From Pseudomonas sp. JUb42 (GTDB taxonomy: Bacteria; Pseudomonadota; Gammaproteobacteria; Pseudomonadales; Pseudomonadaceae): 64,000 nt of DNA. Of this stretch, positions 1 to 8,411 are shown piece after piece. A model generated the notes under the pieces. That model saw nothing but the letters and a program-made list of their open reading frames with translations. It ran no database searches and was not told the origin of the DNA. Numbering within the stretch: position 1 is the stretch's first letter; each line of letters opens with the position of its first letter. Position numbers and translations under genes: made by a program. The DNA lies in contig NZ_JANUFD010000007.1 in the NCBI RefSeq assembly GCF_024807945.1, positions 355,080-419,079 on the forward strand. Reading direction: 5' to 3'.

Positions 1-76
1 AGCTGCTCACCGCGCCCTGTGCGGGAGCACATACTTCCCAGGCGCCTGCCGCCTGCAAGCAGACTCAAGAGGCTAG
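1..76 (+). CDS. 3' end of an upstream LPS-cluster gene (partial)
   Basis: Reading from base 2 gives an open frame of 24 codons that ends in TAG at 74-76, five bases before the GTG start of the carbamoyltransferase. The tail reads ALCGSTYFPGACRLQADSRG. In P. aeruginosa the gene before the carbamoyltransferase encodes an LPS core kinase-like protein, so this is probably the C-terminus of its counterpart, but the fragment is too short to identify from sequence alone. The tight spacing suggests one operon with the genes that follow. Confidence 0.5.
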   Translation, partial: AAHRALCGSTYFPGACRLQADSRG

Positions 77-81
77 ACCCA

Positions 82-1839
82 GTGGCATTGACGATCCTTG
101 GCCTGTCCGGCGCCCTTAGCCATGATCCTTCCGCAGCCCTGTATATCGACGGCAAGCTGATTGCAGCCGCCGAAGAAGAGCGCTTTGTGCGCGACAAGCA
201 CGCGAAGAACCGCATGCCCTACGAATCGGCGAAGTTCTGCCTGGAACAGGCAGGCATCAAGCCATCCGATGTCGATGTCGTGGCAATCCCTTTCGCACCG
301 ATCAGCCTGTTCGGCAAGGCTCGCTGGCACTACGCCAAGCGCTACTGGTATGCACCTGATCGCGCCCTTGACGCGCTGTTGATGGGTAACCGTCGCTACA
401 AGCGCTATCGCAACAAGATTGTCTGGTGTCTCGAGCAATTGGGCTTCGATCCGAAAAAGATCAAGATCGAGCCGGTCGAGCACCACCTTGCCCACGCTTC
501 CAGCGCCTACCACTGCTCCGGTTTCAAAGAGAAAACCGCGATCATGGGCATCGACGGCAAGGGTGAGTACGCCACGACCTTCTTCGGTTACGGCGAAAAC
601 GGCCGTATCCACAAGATCAAGGAATTCTTCGACCCGGACTCCTTGGGTGGCCTGTATGGCGCGATCACTGAATTCCTCGGCTTCGAGATGCTCGACGGCG
701 AGTTCAAGGTCATGGGCATGGCGCCGTATGGCGATGCCAGCAAATATGATTTCTCGCGCCTGGCGACTTTCGAGAACGGCGAACTGGTGATCAACACCGA
801 ACTGGCCAACGTCATCGGCCTGCGTCGTTACAAAGAGAAGGGCAAGGGCTTCTACTTCTCGCCAAAACTGATCGAGTGGCTGGGCCCGAAACGCGAAGGC
901 GATATCGCTGACGAGCCGTACATCCACTACGCGGCCAGCATGCAGGCGCTGTTCGAGAAACTGGCGCTGCAGATGATGGACCACTACCTGGGGGATATCC
1001 TCAAGGAAACCGGCAAGATCGCCTTTGCCGGTGGTTGTGCACTGAACGTCAAGCTCAACCAGCGCATCATCGCCCGCCCTGAGGTCAAAGAACTGTTCGT
1101 TCAGCCTGCCTCCGGCGACGCCGGTACTGCGGTGGGGGCAGCGGCCTATGTGTCCCACGCCCGTGGTGTGCCGGTTGAGAAGATGGAGCACGTCTACCTC
1201 GGCCCGGCCTACAGCAACGAAGATGTGATCGCTGCCTGTGCCCGTCACCCGAGCAAGCCGGTGTGGCGCCAGATCGAAAACACGCCTGAGCGCATCGCCA
1301 AAATCATGGTCGAAGGCAATCCGGTAGCCTGGTTCCAGGGCCGCATGGAGTTCGGTCCGCGGGCCCTGGGCGGTCGTTCGATCATCGGTTGCCCGAGCGT
1401 CGCTGGCGTGGCTGACCGCATCAACCATCAGATCAAGTTCCGCGAGCGCTGGAGGCCTTTCTGCCCGTCGATGCTCGACACCGTGGCGCCGCAGATGATC
1501 AAGATCGATCACCCTGCGCCCTTCATGACCTTCACCTTCGAAGTGGCTGAAGAGTGGAAGACCCGCGTGCCGGAAGTGGTCCACGAAGACGGTACGTCCC
1601 GTGCCCAGGTGCTCAAGCGCGAGTACAACCCGCGCTACTACGACATGATGAAAGCCCTGGAAAACCTCACCGGCAACGGTGTGTCGCTGAACACCTCGCT
1701 GAACCGCCGTGGTGAGCCGATGATCTGCTCGCCGACCGATGCGTTGAACATGTTCTTCGGCTCGGACCTCGAGTACCTGATCATGGAAGACATCCTGGTG
1801 GTCAAAGACGGCGTGGAACTCTATGACACGGTCGGCTGA
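82..1839 (+). CDS. Carbamoyltransferase, NodU/CmcH family (LPS core)
   Basis: A 585-residue carbamoyltransferase that probably transfers a carbamoyl group from carbamoyl phosphate onto a core sugar of lipopolysaccharide; pseudomonad inner-core heptose is carbamoylated. The N-terminal half shows the Kae1/HypF-type fold signatures SHDPSAAL, AAEEERF and HHLAHASSAYHC. The C-terminal domain has GRMEFGPRALGGRS and the NTSLNRRGEP motif typical of the family. The GTG at 82 is chosen because an AAGAGG Shine-Dalgarno lies nine bases upstream and the protein then begins MALTILGLSG; an in-frame start at 19 would run through the end of the preceding frame. It overlaps the next glycosyltransferase by 17 bases, which indicates translational coupling. 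Family assignment is secure; the exact acceptor is inferred from context. Confidence 0.9.
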   Translation: MALTILGLSGALSHDPSAALYIDGKLIAAAEEERFVRDKHAKNRMPYESAKFCLEQAGIKPSDVDVVAIPFAPISLFGKARWHYAKRYWYAPDRALDALLMGNRRYKRYRNKIVWCLEQLGFDPKKIKIEPVEHHLAHASSAYHCSGFKEKTAIMGIDGKGEYATTFFGYGENGRIHKIKEFFDPDSLGGLYGAITEFLGFEMLDGEFKVMGMAPYGDASKYDFSRLATFENGELVINTELANVIGLRRYKEKGKGFYFSPKLIEWLGPKREGDIADEPYIHYAASMQALFEKLALQMMDHYLGDILKETGKIAFAGGCALNVKLNQRIIARPEVKELFVQPASGDAGTAVGAAAYVSHARGVPVEKMEHVYLGPAYSNEDVIAACARHPSKPVWRQIENTPERIAKIMVEGNPVAWFQGRMEFGPRALGGRSIIGCPSVAGVADRINHQIKFRERWRPFCPSMLDTVAPQMIKIDHPAPFMTFTFEVAEEWKTRVPEVVHEDGTSRAQVLKREYNPRYYDMMKALENLTGNGVSLNTSLNRRGEPMICSPTDALNMFFGSDLEYLIMEDILVVKDGVELYDTVG

Positions 1840-2953
1840 ACGCCGAGTCCTGCAGTTCTGCCACGGCTATGACGGGCCGTTTCTCGACTGCGCCCGGCAG
1901 TACGCCAGCCTGTTCGCGGGCAAGGGCTACCGGGTTACCACGGTCTTTTTGACCGGTGCAGCCGATTCCGAAGTGGCGACGTCCTGCGCTTCGGATGAAG
2001 TACTGTTCATGGAATACAGCTCCCAGGCCATCCGTGGCCTGAAGCTGGGGGCGATCCGAGATCTGCGGCGGATCGTCGCTTCACGCAATTTCAGTTTCTG
2101 CATCGCCCATCGCTTCAAGCCGGTGTACATCGCCTTGCTGGCGACGAGTCTGCCGGTGATCGGCGTGCATCATGCCTTTGGCGATTATCAGCGTCGTTCG
2201 CGCAAGTTGTTTGCCCACCTGTTTCGTCAGCGCCTGAGCCTGCTCGGCGTGTCCGATGCGGTGCGCGACGACATGCGCAAAAGCCTGCCGAAGTGGCCGC
2301 AAGAGCGCATCGAGACGCTGTACAACCGCATCGATATCCAACCGTTGCAAGCCAGCCAGCTATCCGCCGCGCAGGCCCGTGAAGAAATGGGCCTGGCACC
2401 GTCGGCCTGGGTGGTCGGCAATGTCGGGCGGCTGCACCCGGACAAGGATCAAGCCACGCTGCTGCGCGGATTTGCCAAGGCGTTGCCGGATTTGCCCGCC
2501 AACAGTCAGTTGGTGATTCTCGGCAAGGGCCGTCTCGAAGAGCGCCTCAAGCAGCAGGCGCTCGAACTAGGTATTGGCGCTCAGGTGCTGTTTCCCGGGC
2601 AGATCGCCGACGCTCGCCGCCTGTTCAAGGCATTTGACGTGTTTGCCCTAAGCTCCGATCACGAACCCTTCGGCATGGTCCTGCTGGAAGCCATGGCCGC
2701 TGGCGTGCCGCTGATTGCGACGTCTTGTGGTGGCGCCAGGGAAGTGGTCGAGGGTGTTGGCGTGCTGTTCCCGTTGGGCGATGCCGATCGTCTGGCCCAG
2801 GGCCTGGTGCATCTGTCGCGCCTCGATGACGCGCAGCGTGAGGCTTGTGCCGAATTGATGGATCTACGGCTGCTCGAGCGCTTCAGTGATCAGGCGGTGC
2901 GCGATGTGTTCTGGCACTTGCCGCAAGTCAGCCGCCTGCTCGTGGGGTCTTGA
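1823..2953 (+). CDS. wapH: LPS core glycosyltransferase WapH (GT4 family)
   Basis: A 376-residue retaining GT-B glycosyltransferase. The C-terminal nucleotide-sugar domain carries NVGRLHPDKDQATLL and SSDHEPFGMVLLEAMAAGVP, the EPFG-x4-E pattern of GT4 enzymes. Its position between the carbamoyltransferase and the Mig-14-like gene matches P. aeruginosa PA5004 (WapH), which adds glucose to the outer core; the sugar used here is inferred from that synteny. It acts at the cytoplasmic face of the inner membrane. The start lies inside the end of the carbamoyltransferase gene and its TGA overlaps the next ATG (TGATG), so the run is translationally coupled. Confidence 0.85.
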   Translation: MTRSAERRVLQFCHGYDGPFLDCARQYASLFAGKGYRVTTVFLTGAADSEVATSCASDEVLFMEYSSQAIRGLKLGAIRDLRRIVASRNFSFCIAHRFKPVYIALLATSLPVIGVHHAFGDYQRRSRKLFAHLFRQRLSLLGVSDAVRDDMRKSLPKWPQERIETLYNRIDIQPLQASQLSAAQAREEMGLAPSAWVVGNVGRLHPDKDQATLLRGFAKALPDLPANSQLVILGKGRLEERLKQQALELGIGAQVLFPGQIADARRLFKAFDVFALSSDHEPFGMVLLEAMAAGVPLIATSCGGAREVVEGVGVLFPLGDADRLAQGLVHLSRLDDAQREACAELMDLRLLERFSDQAVRDVFWHLPQVSRLLVGS

Positions 2954-3849
2954 TGCTCAACCGACTCCAAGGCTGGCGCGAGCGTGGCTGGGACCTGATT
3001 GACGCGACGACCTACGCTCAGGCGTGGCAGCGTTTTGGCGGTAGCGTGGCGACCCATCCGCTGGTAGTGGAACGTCTGGCCGAACTGGCCGGGATTCCCG
3101 TGCGTTATCTGGGCTGGCAGCACAACGGCGAGCTGCAGGCTGCGATTCCTGCCTGGGGTCGTTATCTGGCCCTGTCCAAGGACGTGCTCAAGCGCCACGG
3201 CAAGAAGGGCCTGTTCGATCTGGGCAACGCGGAGGTGATCCTGCCGGTGGCTGAGAATGCCCAGGTGCCGGTGCGTCACGCCGCGCGTTATCTGTCCGAA
3301 CTCAATCAGGGGCGTGTCAGCACCCTCAAGCCCCAGACTGAATCCCTGGCCATGGCGCGGGCGCCGGAAGACCTGTCGAAGAAGTTTCGTTATAACCAGC
3401 GCCGCGAACTGCGCCTGCTGGAAGAGGCGGGTGGCGTGGTGCGGCCGGTCAGCGACTTCAGCGGTGCCGAGCTTGCCGCCATCTATTGCGACCTGTTCCA
3501 GCGCCGCTGGGGGTTCCCGGCGACGGGTGCCGAGCGTATGGCCGAGGTGGTCGAGCTGCTGCGCGAGCTGCTGATCGGCTCGGTGCTGTTTCTCAATGAC
3601 GCGCCGATTGCCGTGCAATTGGTCTATCGCGTCGAAGCGCCGAAGTGGATCAGCGTCGAGTACGTCAACGGTGGCGTCGACCCCGAGACCCGCGACTTCA
3701 GCCCCGGTAGTGTCTTGAGCTTCCTCAATACGCAAAGCGCCTGGGAGCACGCTCGAACCCTGGACAAACCCCTGCGTTTCTCCTTCGGCCGCGCCGACCG
3801 CGAATACAAAGACCGTTGGTGCAACCCCGTGCCGGTATTTCAGTTATGA
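2953..3849 (+). CDS. mig-14: Mig-14 family protein
   Basis: A 298-residue protein resembling Mig-14, a protein linked in Salmonella and P. aeruginosa to tolerance of antimicrobial peptides. The fold resembles GNAT/FemAB-type acyltransferases, with a conserved KFRYNQRRELRLLEEAGG stretch around residues 138-156 and FGRADREYKDRW near the C-terminus. No signal peptide or membrane segment is visible, so it is expected to be cytoplasmic or peripheral to the inner membrane. The ATG at 2953 overlaps the wapH stop; an alternative TTG sits one codon upstream. Its reaction is unknown; the location implies action on LPS or the envelope. Confidence 0.8.
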   Translation: MLNRLQGWRERGWDLIDATTYAQAWQRFGGSVATHPLVVERLAELAGIPVRYLGWQHNGELQAAIPAWGRYLALSKDVLKRHGKKGLFDLGNAEVILPVAENAQVPVRHAARYLSELNQGRVSTLKPQTESLAMARAPEDLSKKFRYNQRRELRLLEEAGGVVRPVSDFSGAELAAIYCDLFQRRWGFPATGAERMAEVVELLRELLIGSVLFLNDAPIAVQLVYRVEAPKWISVEYVNGGVDPETRDFSPGSVLSFLNTQSAWEHARTLDKPLRFSFGRADREYKDRWCNPVPVFQL

Positions 3850-5255
3850 GCCGCAAGCAGCAGTTGCTCAAGCGCCACCGCCGTAACAAGCGCGTGGCCC
3901 TGCTGGTTGCGCTGTTGCTGCTGATTGCTGCAGGCGTATTGCTGGCGTGGTGGCTGATCCCGCTGCTCGCGGTGTTCGGCTGGGTTGCCCATGAAGCCTG
4001 GTTTGCCGATCACCTGTTCTACTCGCCGGGCGATGATTACCAGTACAACCTCCCTGCGGATAACGAGGTGGCAGGTGTCACCCTTGAAGGCGGCCGGTTG
4101 CAGGTCGTTGCGCCCCTTTCTTTGCGGGGCGACGAAACTCTGGTGCTGGGTTTGACCGTGAAAAGCTCATGGCTGGGGCGTTTCTTCGATCCTGTGATCG
4201 AACTGAGCGGCAGCGGTGTTGATGATCGGCAGGCGTTCGAGCGAGGGGTCAGCGGGCTGCGCTACCTCAATCTCACCGGCATGGCCGAGGCGCTGAACTC
4301 AGGCAGCCTGCGAGTGCGCGGACGTCATTGCCGGGTGCAGGGGCCGCTAAGCCTGTGGGCCTTTCGCCATGCCGATGCGCGGCAGCAGCGGGTCATGGTC
4401 ATTGCCCCCCATGCCGACGATGCCGAGCTGGCTGCGTTTGGTCTCTACAGTCAGGCTGCCGATACCTGGATCGTGACCCTGACTGCCGGCGAGATAGAAG
4501 CTGAGCATTATCAGCAGATGGGCGTGCCGCGCCCCGAAGCGGCGCGCTTGAAGGGGCGTTTGCGCGCTTGGGACAGCATTGCCGTGCCACGTTGGGGCGG
4601 AGTGCCCGAGACACAGTGCGTGCAGCTGGGTTATTTCTGCCTGCAACTACCCGCCATGCAGGCTGAACCGGATCAGGCCATCGCTTCGCGAGAGGCGGAC
4701 TTGAGCGATACCCGCCTGTTCCGTCAGTTCAATTCCATGACCTTGCCGGGCGATGCCGATGGCGCGCCGACCTGGAATAACCTGCTGGCCGATTTGCGGG
4801 CACTGCTTTTGCAAGCACGCCCGCAGGTTTTGGTCATGCCCCACGCGACTATCGATCCACACCCGGACCATATTTGCGCCCAGGCCGCAGTAATGCAGGC
4901 GCTGGAGGGACTGGAGTGGCAACCGCAAACGGTGCTTGGGTACGCCAATCACTTGCATGACAACGATCGCTGGCCCATGGGAGATGCCTACAGCGGCATC
5001 GCCTTGCCGCCGGTGTTCGATCCTGGATTGCCGTTGGTCCCCTATAGCCTGACCCTCACTGTCGAGCAACAGCGAGACAAGGCTATGGCCCTAGGCATGA
5101 TGCACGACCTGCAACCGCCAATGCCGCTCAAGCGTAAGCTGCGGCGCGGCATGCAACACCTGTTGGCCGGGCGGCGCTGGCCGGCCGAAGGCGAGAACGA
5201 ATTCTTCAGAAAGGCCGTACGCCGGCACGAGTTGTTCTGGCGCAGAGATATTTGA
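3846..5255 (+). CDS. dnpA: PIG-L family de-N-acetylase DnpA
   Basis: A 469-residue membrane-anchored deacetylase. Residues about 14-40 form a hydrophobic anchor after a strongly basic N-terminus (KQQLLKRHRRNKR). The PIG-L metal motif appears as APHADDAELA near residue 185 (usual form HPDDE), with a second cluster ATIDPHPDH about 150 residues later. P. aeruginosa PA5002 in the same place is DnpA, which influences fluoroquinolone persistence and is thought to de-N-acetylate an LPS core sugar. ATG 3846 overlaps the mig-14 stop in ATGA form and is preferred over in-frame upstream codons that lie inside mig-14. Confidence 0.85.
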   Translation: MSRKQQLLKRHRRNKRVALLVALLLLIAAGVLLAWWLIPLLAVFGWVAHEAWFADHLFYSPGDDYQYNLPADNEVAGVTLEGGRLQVVAPLSLRGDETLVLGLTVKSSWLGRFFDPVIELSGSGVDDRQAFERGVSGLRYLNLTGMAEALNSGSLRVRGRHCRVQGPLSLWAFRHADARQQRVMVIAPHADDAELAAFGLYSQAADTWIVTLTAGEIEAEHYQQMGVPRPEAARLKGRLRAWDSIAVPRWGGVPETQCVQLGYFCLQLPAMQAEPDQAIASREADLSDTRLFRQFNSMTLPGDADGAPTWNNLLADLRALLLQARPQVLVMPHATIDPHPDHICAQAAVMQALEGLEWQPQTVLGYANHLHDNDRWPMGDAYSGIALPPVFDPGLPLVPYSLTLTVEQQRDKAMALGMMHDLQPPMPLKRKLRRGMQHLLAGRRWPAEGENEFFRKAVRRHELFWRRDI

Positions 5256-5287
5256 ATCAGCGGTCTGTGGAGGCCGCGAGGAAAACA

Positions 5288-6244
5288 ATGAAAGTTCTAT
5301 TGCTGGTCCAGAAAGAGCAGCGGGCCATTCTGGATCGCCTGTACGAAGGTATCGCCGCCCATTGCGAATGCGACCTGCGCTGGCTGACATCGGCTGAGCA
5401 ACGCAATCTGCGCGCCTATTTCCGTCGTGAAGTGGATGTTACGAAGTACGATCGCATCGTGTTTTTCCTGCGCTTCAAGCAGGAAATCCGTCAGGCTGGC
5501 TTCATTCGTACCCTTCCCAATCTGGTCATCCTCGAGCACGACGCTTACCAGAACTACATTCCCTGCAAGTACACTGGCAAGTTCAGCGAGCATTACCGCA
5601 AGTTGCCGTGGGCGCGTGTGCTGAGTTCCGGTTTTGTGGTCAGCGAGCGGCTGCGTGAAGAGGGCTTCGACGCGGTATTCGTGCCCAAGGGCTACGACCA
5701 GACTCTGTTGCAGGATCAGGGCATTGAGCGGGATATCGAACTGGCGTTCGTCGGCAGCACCAACAGCGTGGCCTATAGTGGCCGCAAGGCCTTGCTTGAT
5801 GAGCTGGGCCAGGTCGAGCCGCTGGTGGTGACCCGCACCAAATCCGGCGAAGAGTATTGCCAGACCCTGAATCGCATTCGCTTTTTCGTCAGTGCCGATG
5901 TCGGCATGGGCGAGTACATGATCAAGAATTTTGAAGCCATGGCCTGTGGTTGCGTGTTGTTGGCCTACGATCAAGGGGACGCGGAAAATCGCGCACTCGG
6001 TCTTCAGGATATGGAGAACGTGGTGTTCTACAGAAATATCCCACAACTCCAGTCGAAATTAGCGACGTTACGCGTCGACCCGGAATTGGCGGCCCGTATT
6101 GCTGTCAATGGCCGTAATCTGGCAATGTCGCAGTTCAGTTTTGCAACCATTGGTCAGCGCATTGTCAAAGAGCTTGAGCCCGCGCTACGGAAGGCGGCTG
6201 CAATAAGTTGGATAGAGCGTTTGCGAGCAGTACTGGGAATCTGA
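5288..6244 (+). CDS. ssg: LPS glycosyltransferase Ssg
   Basis: A 318-residue GT-B type glycosyltransferase. The C-terminal part has the GT4-like region EYMIKNFEAMACGCVLLAYD followed by GDAENRALGL, which fits a CgeB/DUF3880-like subgroup. It is syntenic with P. aeruginosa PA5001 (Ssg), a cell-surface sugar transferase needed for normal LPS and exopolysaccharide. The ATG at 5288 follows a GCGAGGAAAAC ribosome site; the TTG further upstream at 5252 overlaps the dnpA stop and is less likely. A 258-base gap separates it from wapR, so the operon may end or be re-initiated here. Confidence 0.82.
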   Translation: MKVLLLVQKEQRAILDRLYEGIAAHCECDLRWLTSAEQRNLRAYFRREVDVTKYDRIVFFLRFKQEIRQAGFIRTLPNLVILEHDAYQNYIPCKYTGKFSEHYRKLPWARVLSSGFVVSERLREEGFDAVFVPKGYDQTLLQDQGIERDIELAFVGSTNSVAYSGRKALLDELGQVEPLVVTRTKSGEEYCQTLNRIRFFVSADVGMGEYMIKNFEAMACGCVLLAYDQGDAENRALGLQDMENVVFYRNIPQLQSKLATLRVDPELAARIAVNGRNLAMSQFSFATIGQRIVKELEPALRKAAAISWIERLRAVLGI

Positions 6245-6502
6245 CGCTGCTCTCGTGAGTCTACGAGCGCTCAGGGGCTGAAAGATTTGACTATTCAGGG
6301 CGGCGCCGGAAGCGGCGAAGCGATTTACCTACTGTTTCGGGCTTCACAGGTGTGTTCCGGCGTGGCGAGCGACAAGGGTCGCTCAGCCCCGGAACCATTG
6401 AAGACCGGGCCCACGCGGCTGTCTGGAGTGTGCATTGGCTTTACCAACGATTGATTGCGCCTGCGCGGACGCGGTGATTCCGACATCGGGGTTCGATACC
6501 CG

Positions 6503-7603
6503 ATGACCATCATTAATATTATGTGGTCCAGTGGTTCGCCGTTTTCATCGGTGCACAAGGTCCATCAGCAAATCGTCTCGCAACTGGATCCGGCCATCGA
6601 GATCAAGACCTGGTTTCTCCAGGGTGAGGTCAATGGTTGCACCGAGCCGGTGAAGGACGTGCACGAGTGGCGCTTTTCCTCGCGCCTGCTCAAGGAACGG
6701 CATGTCTGGCGCCTGCTCAAGCCCTGGATGCAGGCCCGCCTGCGCAAGGCGATGATCCAGAGCGGGGCCAAGGTGGTGTTGCTCGACGGTCTTGGCGTTG
6801 CCCGGGTGATGTTGCCCATTCTCAGGCAGATGCCGGATATCCGTGCCGTGGTGGTCTTCCATGGCGCCACTCGTCTGCGTGAAGAGCATCTGGCGCTGTT
6901 CCGCACCTTTCCCGCCGAACGTCTGACCCTGGCGGCCGTCTCCCAGACCCTTGCCCTGGCTTTGCAGGAAAAGCTGCATCTGCCGGTGCAGGGGCTGCGC
7001 AGTGCTCTGCATCCCGAGACCTTCCGCGCACGGTTGCTGGAGCGCAAGCAGGCGCGTCGGGTATTCGACCTGCCGCAAAACGGTGGACGGGTGCTGGGTG
7101 CGGTGGGGCGTCTGGTCGCGGACAAGGGCTTTGACTATCTGCTCGACGCCTTCGCCCGCTCCCTGGCAAAGCATCCCGACATCAGCCTGGTAATCATCGG
7201 CGAAGGCCCTGATCGTAGCGCGCTCGAGCGCAAGATCAAGCATCTGGGCCTGGGCGGGAAAGTCTTCCTGCCGGGGCACAAGCCGGGTCTGGCCAAGCTG
7301 TACCTGGGCTTTGATTGGGTGGTGATTCCCTCGCGGGAAGAGGGCCTGGGGCTGGTGCTTCAGGAAGCGGTCATTGCCGGAGTGCCGGTGCTGGTCAGTG
7401 ACCTGCCGGTATTTCGCGAACAGTTGGGCGGTGCCGGTCATTACGTACCGGTCGGCAACGTCGAGGCCTGGATCGCGGCGCTGGATGAGGTTGCCGGGGA
7501 GGATGGCGCTACCGTTGCCAGCTCCCAACACCAGGCTCTGGCGCCGGAACAGGCATGGCAGCGCTTTTGTGAAGATTCACGTACCTTGCTGTCCATCCAC
7601 TAG
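6503..7603 (+). CDS. wapR: LPS outer-core rhamnosyltransferase WapR
   Basis: A 366-residue GT4 glycosyltransferase with AVGRLVADKGFDYLLDAF and SREEGLGLVLQEAVIAGVP in the C-terminal donor domain. By synteny with PA5000 it would be the alpha-1,3-rhamnosyltransferase that makes the core glycoform to which O antigen is attached, just before WaaL acts. No strong Shine-Dalgarno precedes ATG 6503 and an alternative ATG lies six codons inside, so the start is not certain. The 258-base upstream gap (6245-6502) holds a 7-bp perfect hairpin at 6367-6384 (GAGCGAC/GTCGCTC) but no JUMPstart-like element that I can see. Confidence 0.82.
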   Translation: MTIINIMWSSGSPFSSVHKVHQQIVSQLDPAIEIKTWFLQGEVNGCTEPVKDVHEWRFSSRLLKERHVWRLLKPWMQARLRKAMIQSGAKVVLLDGLGVARVMLPILRQMPDIRAVVVFHGATRLREEHLALFRTFPAERLTLAAVSQTLALALQEKLHLPVQGLRSALHPETFRARLLERKQARRVFDLPQNGGRVLGAVGRLVADKGFDYLLDAFARSLAKHPDISLVIIGEGPDRSALERKIKHLGLGGKVFLPGHKPGLAKLYLGFDWVVIPSREEGLGLVLQEAVIAGVPVLVSDLPVFREQLGGAGHYVPVGNVEAWIAALDEVAGEDGATVASSQHQALAPEQAWQRFCEDSRTLLSIH

Positions 7604-7612
7604 CGTTGCGTG

Positions 7613-8215
7613 TCAGTTCAGCACGCCCTGCTCGAGTGTCTGCAACGGAAAGGCCTCGGTCAGATTCTCGCGGGCGATGTAGCGAGCGAAATGCTGCAGG
7701 TTGCGTTTCTTCAGGCTGCTCGACAGCGGCCCCCGAAAGAAGCGCATGTCGGCGACGTCGATCAGGCCCAGGGTGTTCTCCGGGGTGACGACGATGTTGC
7801 CCAGGTGCAGCGAGCGGAAATAAATCCCCGATTGATGCAGGCTGCGGATCAATTCGATCAGCGCGGGCATCGATTGCTGCCAGCTGAAACCCTCATGCCG
7901 GGTGATCTGGCGCAGGGTCTCGCCGGGCAGCGGGCGGTACAGCACGGCGGTCATGCCCGGCTGATCGAGGGTATAGAAGTGGGTAACCTTGAGGGTCGGC
8001 ACGCCGAGTTTTTCCAGTTTCACGGCGTTATCAATGAAGCGCCGGGAGTATGGACGCAGCAGTGCGGAAGAGAACCAACGCTTGCGACGGAACAGTTTAA
8101 GGATTTTGCCATCCTGCAACATGTACACTTTCGCGCCAAAGCTGTCGGCCTCCAGAACTTTGGCACCGACAATCATTTGATTTAAAGCGGCTTTAGAGAG
8201 CCGAAAGCATTGCAT
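7613..8215 (-). CDS. Small LPS-cluster kinase-like protein (PA4998-like)
   Basis: A 200-residue protein with the LPS kinase/aminoglycoside phosphotransferase-like fold. It shows a lysine-bearing strand (ILKLFRRKR), a catalytic-loop-like segment IYFRSLHLGNIVV and a DFG-like LIDVADM. The usual HxD of the catalytic loop is replaced by FRS, so the standard catalytic aspartate is missing while the later Asn and Asp remain. ATG 8215 gives MQCFRLSK, which begins the conserved part; an upstream in-frame start at 8257 adds 14 poorly supported residues. It is convergent with wapR (nine bases apart) and divergent from waaL. The substrate is unknown; location points to LPS core modification. Confidence 0.75.
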   Translation of the reverse strand: MQCFRLSKAALNQMIVGAKVLEADSFGAKVYMLQDGKILKLFRRKRWFSSALLRPYSRRFIDNAVKLEKLGVPTLKVTHFYTLDQPGMTAVLYRPLPGETLRQITRHEGFSWQQSMPALIELIRSLHQSGIYFRSLHLGNIVVTPENTLGLIDVADMRFFRGPLSSSLKKRNLQHFARYIARENLTEAFPLQTLEQGVLN

Positions 8216-8301
8216 CAGTAGAAGCCTTGTAAGGAACGCGAGCGGTTTGGCCGGCAATGATGCCGAAAAGTGACGGGTTGCACCACTATAGGACCGGTTT
8301 C

Positions 8302-8355
8302 TGTGGGACCGGCTTCAACCGGGAAGGCCTATCCCCGGCTAAAGCCGGTCCCACA
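8302..8355. repeat. REP palindrome, GTGGGACCGGCTT class
   Basis: Two inverted REP heads, TGTGGGACCGGCTTC on the left and AAAGCCGGTCCCACA on the right, face each other across about 25 bases. A related stretch GGCGGCTTTAGCCGCGAG follows. It lies in the 196-base divergent gap between the kinase-like gene and waaL, the only divergent junction in the window with such a repeat. Confidence 0.75.
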
Positions 8356-8411
8356 GGGGCGGCTTTAGCCGCGAGTTTGCGTTGCGAATATCGTTTTTCA
8401 GAGGAGTCAGG

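Noticed and set aside
6245..6502. JUMPstart/ops-type antitermination element before wapR
   Set aside because: The gap has small hairpins, but no GGCGGTAGC-like ops core was found on either strand.
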